Of a DNA stretch of 12,319 nt, positions 7,328-12,319 are shown piece after piece. Below the pieces are notes generated by a model. That model had not been told where the DNA came from. It worked only from the letters and a program-made list of their open reading frames with translations, and made no database searches. Location: assembly GCA_011051925.1 (NCBI GenBank), contig DRKE01000092.1, forward strand, positions 1 through 12,319, given 5' to 3'. The number at the start of each line of letters is the position of its first letter. Positions within the stretch are counted from its first letter, which is position 1. Made by a program: the position numbers and the translations under genes. The stretch is from Deltaproteobacteria bacterium. GTDB taxonomy: Bacteria; Myxococcota_A; UBA9160; UBA4427.

Positions 7328-9279
7328 GGGGTGTCCGTCCCTTCGGTTCTGGCAGCCGGCCAGGCCTGACCCAGGACCCGCGGAGCCTCGGCAGCGTCGG
7401 GTCCGAAGATGGCGAGCCCATGACGCGGGGGAAGGCCTTCGATCCGGGAGCGGCTTTCGTCGATTTCCATGACCGCGTCGAGCAGGTCGATGACGACGTC
7501 GTCTTCGACCGGCAGGGCGGATCCGCACCGGGGATCGACGAGCAGATCGATCAGATGCCCGAAGCCGGCGATCACCCGGGCATGGAATCGTTCCCGGAGC
7601 GCCGTGCCTGGATCGATCCGGTCGTCGGGGCAGGCATCGTCCTCACCCCGTCGGGGCAAAGGGGCAAACGCCTCGCACGCCGCAAGACGCCCGGGGATCG
7701 TCGACCAGACCTCTTCGAGGCGCATTCGGGCGGAAGCCGAGAGTTGCAGGGGACCGGAAGCGATCCGGTCCACGAAGAGGAGGAGTGCGCCTTCTTCCAC
7801 GATCGGGGCGAGATCGTCCAGGAAGGACCCGAGTTCCGGGATCCCGCGCAGGGCATCCGCCAGCAGGACGGCGTTGCAGGCGGCATCGTTCTTCCAATCT
7901 TCCTGATCGTCGCTCCCGAGGACTTCGATCGACTCGCCCCGTCCAGCGCGTTCGATGGCCTGGCGCCGGAGGTCGGCGCGGCCGGGATCGCAATCGAGTA
8001 CCCGGATCGAGGTCTCGCTGATGCCGCGTGCTTCGAGCGCCCTGGCCAGCTGGACCTCTGCGTCGACGCGCTCGCCCCCGAGGCTTTTCAGCCGGAAGCC
8101 CCCGGAAGGCGGATGGCCAAAGGCTTCGATCAGGGAATCGGCGAAGAAATCAGCCGTCGACCGGATTCCGTCCCGTCCGAGAAGTTCGCTGAATCGTCGA
8201 TCACGCCAGAGACCGAGAAGCATTCCCGAAGAAGCCGCGGGGGCAGGGTCGGGGTCGTCGCTGTCCTCGCCGCCCGATTCCGTGTCGGACGACCCGGCTT
8301 CCGGGCCCGTCGACGCCAGGGGAGGGGCCACGGATTCGCGTGCCCGGTCGGTGGGGCCGGAACGGGTCCACTCGGCTCGGGGCAGTGGGTGGGCGGTCGG
8401 GTCGGTGGGGGAGATCGGGTGACCGATCACTTCTTCCACCCGCGCGAGGGTTCGGGTCAGCGTGGCGATCCGTGTTTCGCGATGGGCGAGCTTCCCGATC
8501 AGTTCCTGTTGGTCGAGGGTCAGTCGCTGGAGGTCGGTCTTCAGCGCTTCCCGGGCGCGTTCCGACTCCTGGAGCCGCTCTTCGAGTTCGAGGATCTCAC
8601 GGTCGCGACTGGCCAGCCCGCGTTTCGTGACGGCAAGGTGCTCCTCCCGGGCCGCGATCTCGAGATCCCGGGCCTGGAGCGTTTCCTGGAGCGCGAGCTG
8701 TGCGGCCCGGAGTTCTTCGTTCTCCTCCTGCAGTCGCGTCGTCAGGACGAGCATCTCGCGCTGGCGGACCAAAGCGTTCTCGACGGTCTGCTCGTTCTCG
8801 GCGAGACGGGCTTCGAGCTCCTGCTGGGTCTCGAGCAGACCGCAGACCTCCTGCTGCCGGTCTTCGACCCTGGCGCGCTCGATCGCGAGCTCGGTTTCGA
8901 GGGACGAGATCCGACCCGTGAGATGCTGGTTCTCCGCCTCGAGATCCTCGAGACGGCCGCGCAATCCGACGACCTCGGCGCGCAGGGCGCGTTCCCCTTC
9001 CGGAAGGGGGGTCAGTGCGCCCCGGGCCGCGCGGAGGGAGGCCTCGAGTTTCTCGGAATGGCTTCGCGCCTGGGCGAGTTCGCCGCTCAGGACGGCGAGC
9101 TGGTCGATCAGTTGATCGCGTTCCAGACAGAGCGATTCGATTTCGGCATGGAGCTGGTCGAGTTGTTTGTCGTCCCGATCCCGTGCGCCGAGCTCCTCGC
9201 TGAACGACGTCCGAAGGCGTTCGAGTTCGAGATCCCGTGCACCGAGCTTCTTCTCCAGGTCGGCACACTTTCGTTCCAA
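7324..9279 (-). CDS. Coiled-coil protein with C-terminal methyltransferase-like domain (downstream part of a frame split by TGA)
   Basis: From TTG 9279 this encodes 651 residues. Residues 1-285 are almost continuous charged heptad-type coiled coil. An acidic Ser/Pro-rich linker follows (about 288-350), then a domain (about 352-628) with the layout of class I SAM methyltransferases: FRLKSLGGERVDAEVQLARAL at the motif I position, VLDCDP, a DAACNAVLLADAL strand, and APIVEEGALLLFVDR. The glycine loop (normally GCGxG) reads GGERVD, so SAM binding is doubtful. The TTG has no clear ribosome site, and the frame stays open and coding-like upstream to 9462, directly after an in-frame TGA. Read through that TGA from ATG 9942, the product would be 872 residues. 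The gene is convergent with the receptor gene. Function is unknown. Confidence 0.72.
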   Translation of the reverse strand: MERKCADLEKKLGARDLELERLRTSFSEELGARDRDDKQLDQLHAEIESLCLERDQLIDQLAVLSGELAQARSHSEKLEASLRAARGALTPLPEGERALRAEVVGLRGRLEDLEAENQHLTGRISSLETELAIERARVEDRQQEVCGLLETQQELEARLAENEQTVENALVRQREMLVLTTRLQEENEELRAAQLALQETLQARDLEIAAREEHLAVTKRGLASRDREILELEERLQESERAREALKTDLQRLTLDQQELIGKLAHRETRIATLTRTLARVEEVIGHPISPTDPTAHPLPRAEWTRSGPTDRARESVAPPLASTGPEAGSSDTESGGEDSDDPDPAPAASSGMLLGLWRDRRFSELLGRDGIRSTADFFADSLIEAFGHPPSGGFRLKSLGGERVDAEVQLARALEARGISETSIRVLDCDPGRADLRRQAIERAGRGESIEVLGSDDQEDWKNDAACNAVLLADALRGIPELGSFLDDLAPIVEEGALLLFVDRIASGPLQLSASARMRLEEVWSTIPGRLAACEAFAPLPRRGEDDACPDDRIDPGTALRERFHARVIAGFGHLIDLLVDPRCGSALPVEDDVVIDLLDAVMEIDESRSRIEGLPPRHGLAIFGPDAAEAPRVLGQAWPAARTEGTDTP

Positions 9280-9462
9280 TGCCTGGAGCGTTTGGTTCGG
9301 ATGCGCGTCCTGCTCTTCGCGCGTCGAATCCGCCAGAGCGGCGTCCTGTCGGGCCGTGGCCGATCCGCCGAACGCAGGGATCTCCGATTGAAGAAGGTCA
9401 TCGGCTCGCGCTTCGAGGGTGGCCTGGATTCCCGCGGAAGCCGGCCGGGGATGGATCTCCTC

Positions 9463-9942
9463 TCAGTCCGCAGCCTCTCGGGCTTCCGGGGTGGGCGATC
9501 TGCCGGTCTCGGGTTCCGACTCTTCCCGGGTCTCTGCGGGGTTCGCGTCGTCTTCGGACGAGGCATCTTCGACGACCGGCCCGGTCGAATCGGGAGTCGG
9601 CGCGGGCTGCGTCGAGGCAGCCGATCCGACGTCGTCGGGCGAAGGGATTCCAGCCGGATCGGGATCGGTGTCGGCTTCGCTGGCCTCCTTGCCCGCGCAA
9701 TCGGCCTCCGTGTCGACCGCCGAGGCGTCTTCGTCGATCGGCGCGGCTTTCGTGGCGGGTGGGGGGGGCGAGACCGGCGCGTCGGGTACCTGCTCGCCGG
9801 CTTCGTTGCCGTCGTCGCCGAAACCCATCTGACGGGCGAACTCGGCTTCTTCGCTCGAGAGTGCGTTGGGGTCGACCTTCAGGGAGGCGTCCCGCTCGGG
9901 AGCCTCGGATGCTCCCCCGGTCTGGCTGGCGTCATTCGACAT
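9463..9942 (-). CDS. Acidic, disordered protein; likely N-terminal part of the split coiled-coil gene
   Basis: From ATG 9942 to TGA 9463-9465, 159 residues. It is very rich in Asp, Glu, Ala, Pro, Ser and Thr, with no predicted fold except a short helix-like segment (DPNALSSEEAEFARQMGF). There is no signal peptide or membrane segment. A TTG at 9966 could extend it by 8 residues, but neither start has a good ribosome site. The stop lies in exactly the same frame as the coiled-coil protein that follows, and a single C-to-T change of CGA would create it. I therefore read it as the front of one larger gene, or as a separate small acidic protein co-transcribed behind the kinase gene. The many Ser/Thr next to acidic residues could be kinase targets; that is speculation. 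Confidence 0.6.
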   Translation of the reverse strand: MSNDASQTGGASEAPERDASLKVDPNALSSEEAEFARQMGFGDDGNEAGEQVPDAPVSPPPPATKAAPIDEDASAVDTEADCAGKEASEADTDPDPAGIPSPDDVGSAASTQPAPTPDSTGPVVEDASSEDDANPAETREESEPETGRSPTPEAREAAD

Positions 9943-10112
9943 GATCGTGGTCCCGCAGGCGGGCAATGCCTCCCGTTCTGCGCATCGGCTGCGATCCCGT
10001 GCTGCTTGACGTGTGGATGCCCGCGTGGTCGGAAACCGTGGGTTCGCCGGAAGCGCGATCGGGAGAAGCCTGCAGAGGGCGGGGCCGGGATTCGGCTTCC
10101 GCGACGGGCGTT

Positions 10113-10126
10113 CGGTCGGACGACCG
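10113..10126 (-). terminator. Short hairpin just after the kinase gene
   Basis: CGGTC and GACCG form a 5-bp stem with a 4-nt loop, 3 nt past the kinase stop. No T-run follows. It may only be a processing or stability element; the 187-bp gap to the next gene's ATG shows no other clear signal. Confidence 0.2.
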
Positions 10127-10129
10127 GGG

Positions 10130-11602
10130 TCAGGCGCGGTGACGGGGCGGGCCGCTCGCGATGCGGTCCGCCATGCTGCGGATGATGCGCACGGCGATGG
10201 CGGGATTGCACGTCACGAGCTGTTCGAGTTCCGCCTCGTTGAAGAGACAGCACCAGGTCGTACCGCGAGCGCGCAGGTGGGCATGGCGTCGTGCCCCGGT
10301 CAGCGTCGAGATCGCGCCCAGGAAGGTCCCTTCGCGGGACTCGACCGCGACCTCGCGGTCATCGACCTCGACGACGATCTGTCCCCGCAGCAGCAGGACG
10401 GTGTGTTGTGCCGGATCGGCGACACCGGCGATGGTTTCTCCGTCGTTGAAGCGCACGAAATAGCGATCGAAACCCGGTCCCCGGCAGATCGATGCCCAGA
10501 GCGGGTCGACCAGGGTCTCGATGATCCGGGCGATCTCGGCCGGGTCGGCCTGGTCGCGTCGCGACGCCGCGATCGTGGCGGTGTCGAGTCCGAATCCGCT
10601 GGCGATGGCGCGGATCCGCGCCAGGACCTCGCCCGTTCCGCCGGGTCGGCGGGCGGGATCGATGCAGAGCATGCCCATCACGATCTCTTCGAGGGGCGGG
10701 GGGCAATCGAGGGCGATGTCGGAGAGGCTCTTCAGGCCGTAGATATTGCCTTCCTCGCGGGTTCTCAGGACGTCCTGGCGCCGATTGAGGTCGATCCCGG
10801 TGAACAGGGCCCAGGCCGTCGCGCCGACGCCCCAGAGATCCGTTCTCAGGTCGAAGGACTGGACCTTGGCGGAGGCCTGTTCCGGCGCGCGATAGCCATG
10901 GGTGCCGAGGCCGATCGAGAGGTGTCCCTGATGCAGCAGACCGCGGGACATGCGGGAGGAATGGGAGACCCCGAAATCCGTGAGGACATAGCCGCCGTTG
11001 CCGTCGAGCAGGACGTTCGATGGCTTGACGTCGAGATGCAGCACGGAGGCGCGATGGGCGGCACCGAGCGCCTGCATGAGATCGGAAAGGAGGCGCCAGG
11101 TCTGCTCCGCGGTCAAGCGGCCGAGAAAGGGCCAGGCGTCGGCCAGGCTGCCGGCCGGGAAATACTGGATCGCCGCAAAGGCCGTCTCGCCATCGATGTT
11201 CCAGTCGTAGAGTTTGGGAATACGATCGTGGCGAACGGCGAGCAGGGCGGCCAGTTCGCGTTTCAGGGAATTCCGCGCCTGGGGATCATCGGGGCGCGCC
11301 ATGACCTTCAGGGCGACGAGCTTCGGGGGGCCCTCTCCATCGAGGTCGTCCTTGCCGTCGAGGCATCGCGCCAGGAACACCGAGCCGAACCCGCCGCGCC
11401 CGAGCCGCCGCAGGACCCGATAGCGATAGCGCGCACGCAGTTCGTCCCCCGGTTGCGGCGGGTGGAGCGTTGGGGGGGTGGATTCGCCCGAGCCCGCCGT
11501 GGCGGTGCAGTCGAGGGTCAGATCGTCCCCGACATCGGTCGGGTCGAGCAGGACGGTCCGCGAGGCATTGCTGCCCTGTGTGGGTTGCGAGGGGGCGCCC
11601 AA
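10130..11602 (-). CDS. Ser/Thr protein kinase fused to a cyclic-nucleotide-binding-like domain
   Basis: A 490-residue soluble Hanks-type kinase. After a Thr/Asp-rich disordered N-terminus (1-55), the kinase domain (about 59-335) shows GRGGFGSV (68-75), catalytic Lys99 in VALKVM, Glu116, HLDVKPSN with Asp191, DFG (209-211), and APE (239-241). The catalytic residues are present, so activity is expected. HLD instead of HRD makes it a non-RD kinase. Residues about 372-480 look like a CRP-type cNMP-binding domain; its phosphate-binding cassette (LGAISTLTGARRHA) keeps the Arg but has Ala430 where Glu usually contacts the ribose, so the ligand is uncertain. No transmembrane segment is seen. The start is TTG 11602, backed by GGAG 6 nt upstream. 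The small membrane protein gene lies 82 nt upstream and the acidic/coiled-coil genes lie downstream on the same strand. Confidence 0.92.
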   Translation of the reverse strand: MGAPSQPTQGSNASRTVLLDPTDVGDDLTLDCTATAGSGESTPPTLHPPQPGDELRARYRYRVLRRLGRGGFGSVFLARCLDGKDDLDGEGPPKLVALKVMARPDDPQARNSLKRELAALLAVRHDRIPKLYDWNIDGETAFAAIQYFPAGSLADAWPFLGRLTAEQTWRLLSDLMQALGAAHRASVLHLDVKPSNVLLDGNGGYVLTDFGVSHSSRMSRGLLHQGHLSIGLGTHGYRAPEQASAKVQSFDLRTDLWGVGATAWALFTGIDLNRRQDVLRTREEGNIYGLKSLSDIALDCPPPLEEIVMGMLCIDPARRPGGTGEVLARIRAIASGFGLDTATIAASRRDQADPAEIARIIETLVDPLWASICRGPGFDRYFVRFNDGETIAGVADPAQHTVLLLRGQIVVEVDDREVAVESREGTFLGAISTLTGARRHAHLRARGTTWCCLFNEAELEQLVTCNPAIAVRIIRSMADRIASGPPRHRA

Positions 11603-11684
11603 TGGTGTCTCCGGCGATTCGAAGACTCTTATCGGTCGGGTCGAGCTTCTGCCTCAGTCCAATCGATGGGGCGGACAGGGACGC

Positions 11685-12038
11685 TCAGGAGGAATTGCCG
11701 TCGGCCTGCTTCGCGGCTGCCTTCGCCTGATCCTCCCGGAATTCGCGGATTCCACGGGGCACCATCCACAGGCAGATCGGAAGCATGATGTAGAACATGA
11801 TCCGATTGAAACCCTGGTGTTCCAGCATGTCGGGATCCGAGGTCAGGAATCCGTCGTACCCGAACCAGAGGAGGAAGCCGATCAACAGGACCGGCAGGAA
11901 GAGCGGGTGGTAGAGGGGGTTCGGAGGGGGCCCCCGGCGCTGCGGGCGGGTGGTCGATCCCTCTCCGGTGGCGGCTTCCCGATCCATTCCACCCGCGTCG
12001 ATCCGATGGCCGCTTTCGAGATCCTTCTCATCAGACAT
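11685..12038 (-). CDS. Small membrane protein with two transmembrane helices, function unknown
   Basis: From ATG 12038, 117 residues. A charged, disordered N-terminus (1-40) precedes two hydrophobic helices, about 45-61 (FLPVLLIGFLLWFG) and 79-94 (IMFYIMLPICLWM). Between them is a short loop with YDGFLTSDPDMLEHQGFNR, and a charged tail follows. Both ends should face the same side, most likely the cytoplasm. I do not recognise the family. An ATG at 12077 would add 13 residues, but MSDEKD is a more natural start; neither has a strong ribosome site. The gene is divergent from greB and heads the same-strand run that contains the kinase gene, so it may be its membrane partner; that is inference. 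Confidence 0.75.
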   Translation of the reverse strand: MSDEKDLESGHRIDAGGMDREAATGEGSTTRPQRRGPPPNPLYHPLFLPVLLIGFLLWFGYDGFLTSDPDMLEHQGFNRIMFYIMLPICLWMVPRGIREFREDQAKAAAKQADGNSS

Positions 12039-12141
12039 GCGGTCAGCATAGCGTGGGTCGCCTGTGCTGCCCCGCATTCCGGCCGGGGGGCGATCGGGTC
12101 CGCGATGAGTCGGGGAGCGACCCGCGTCCCGGATGCAGAGC

Positions 12142-12170
12142 TGATCTGATCCGCCATCAGGGATAGAATC
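12142..12170 (+). promoter_or_regulatory. Probable greB promoter, likely giving a leaderless mRNA
   Basis: A -10 hexamer TAGAAT (12165-12170) is followed by only 6 nt before the greB ATG, so transcription would start at or next to the A of the start codon. A -35-like CTGATC (12142-12147, 3 of 6 matches) sits 17 nt upstream. An inverted repeat CTGAT-CCGCC-ATCAG (12147-12161) lies in the spacer and could be an operator. No well-placed Shine-Dalgarno precedes the ATG. Confidence 0.45.
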
Positions 12171-12176
12171 GAACCA

Positions 12177-12319
12177 TGGCCGTGGGTGACGAAAGGCGAA
12201 GCCGCTACATCACGCGAGCCGGGTTCGCGAAACTGCAATCCGAACTCGAATGGCTCTGGAAGACCGAACGGCCCCGGGTCACGGAAGCCGTCGCCACGGC
12301 GGCCGCGCTCGGCGATCGA
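12177..12319 (+). CDS. greB: Transcription elongation factor GreB (N-terminus only, cut by window edge)
   Basis: The first 47 codons of a Gre factor, which rescues backtracked RNA polymerase by stimulating cleavage of the nascent RNA. The visible part (YITRAGFAKLQSELEWLW, then KTERPRVTEAV and AALGDR) matches the start of the GreB coiled-coil domain, including the LW-x-x-ERP pattern that separates GreB from GreA. It ends at ALGDR, just before the conserved SENADY region. The window edge removes the rest of the gene (family about 160 residues). It is divergent from the small membrane protein gene. The start ATG lies directly after a -10-like element. Confidence 0.92.

Noticed and set aside
9463..9465. 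Selenocysteine insertion at the in-frame TGA
   Set aside because: The site is in a hydrophilic, disordered region with no redox motif, and only a weak imperfect hairpin can be drawn downstream. A nonsense change or a true stop is simpler.
7420..10185. A 921-codon plus-strand open frame opposite the coiled-coil gene
   Set aside because: It is the antisense image of a Glu/Arg/Leu-rich coiled coil in GC-rich DNA. It has no recognisable domain and conflicts with the well-structured minus-strand protein.
10013..11788. A 591-codon plus-strand open frame opposite the kinase gene
   Set aside because: The minus strand carries every kinase motif in order; the plus-strand product has none.

Overview
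The window comes from a GC-rich genome and codes densely on both strands. It has no rRNA, tRNA, CRISPR array, IS element or phage gene. A lipobox lipoprotein, a two-transmembrane sensor-like protein, a Hanks-type Ser/Thr kinase and a GreB-type elongation factor suggest a Gram-negative, signalling-rich, proteobacterial or deltaproteobacterial/myxobacterial-like organism. That placement is an inference from gene content; the window holds no taxonomic marker.

Layout. (a) 1-663 (-): dienelactone hydrolase, cut by the left edge, with a promoter and a palindrome upstream. (b) 875-2029 (+): von Willebrand A lipoprotein. (c) 2314-3531 (+): phosphoserine phosphatase SerB with two ACT domains, behind an unusual G/C hairpin leader. 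(d) 5547-3646 (-): an AcoX/NAD-kinase-like protein followed by a sirtuin, a pair linked by NAD(P). (e) 5813-7327 (+): a two-TM receptor-like protein whose cytoplasmic part resembles a degenerate histidine-kinase ATPase domain. (f) 12038-7324 (-): a small membrane protein, a Ser/Thr kinase fused to a cyclic-nucleotide-binding-like domain, and a long acidic / coiled-coil / methyltransferase-like reading frame broken by one in-frame TGA. (g) 12177-12319 (+): the start of greB, probably leaderless.

Regions (a)-(d) and (g) look like housekeeping or common accessory metabolism. The least ordinary part is (e)+(f), about 5.8 to 12 kb. It holds three signalling-type proteins whose core motifs are altered: a pseudo-HATPase, a methyltransferase fold that has lost its SAM loop, and a non-RD kinase whose cNMP domain lacks the usual Glu. 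Region (f) could be a same-strand module in which the kinase acts on the acidic, Ser/Thr-rich coiled-coil protein next to it; that is a hypothesis. The in-frame TGA at 9463-9465 is the most checkable oddity. The same frame stays open and coding-like on both sides, with no convincing restart codon for 62 codons, so it is a nonsense mutation, a sequencing error, or a genuine split or readthrough gene.
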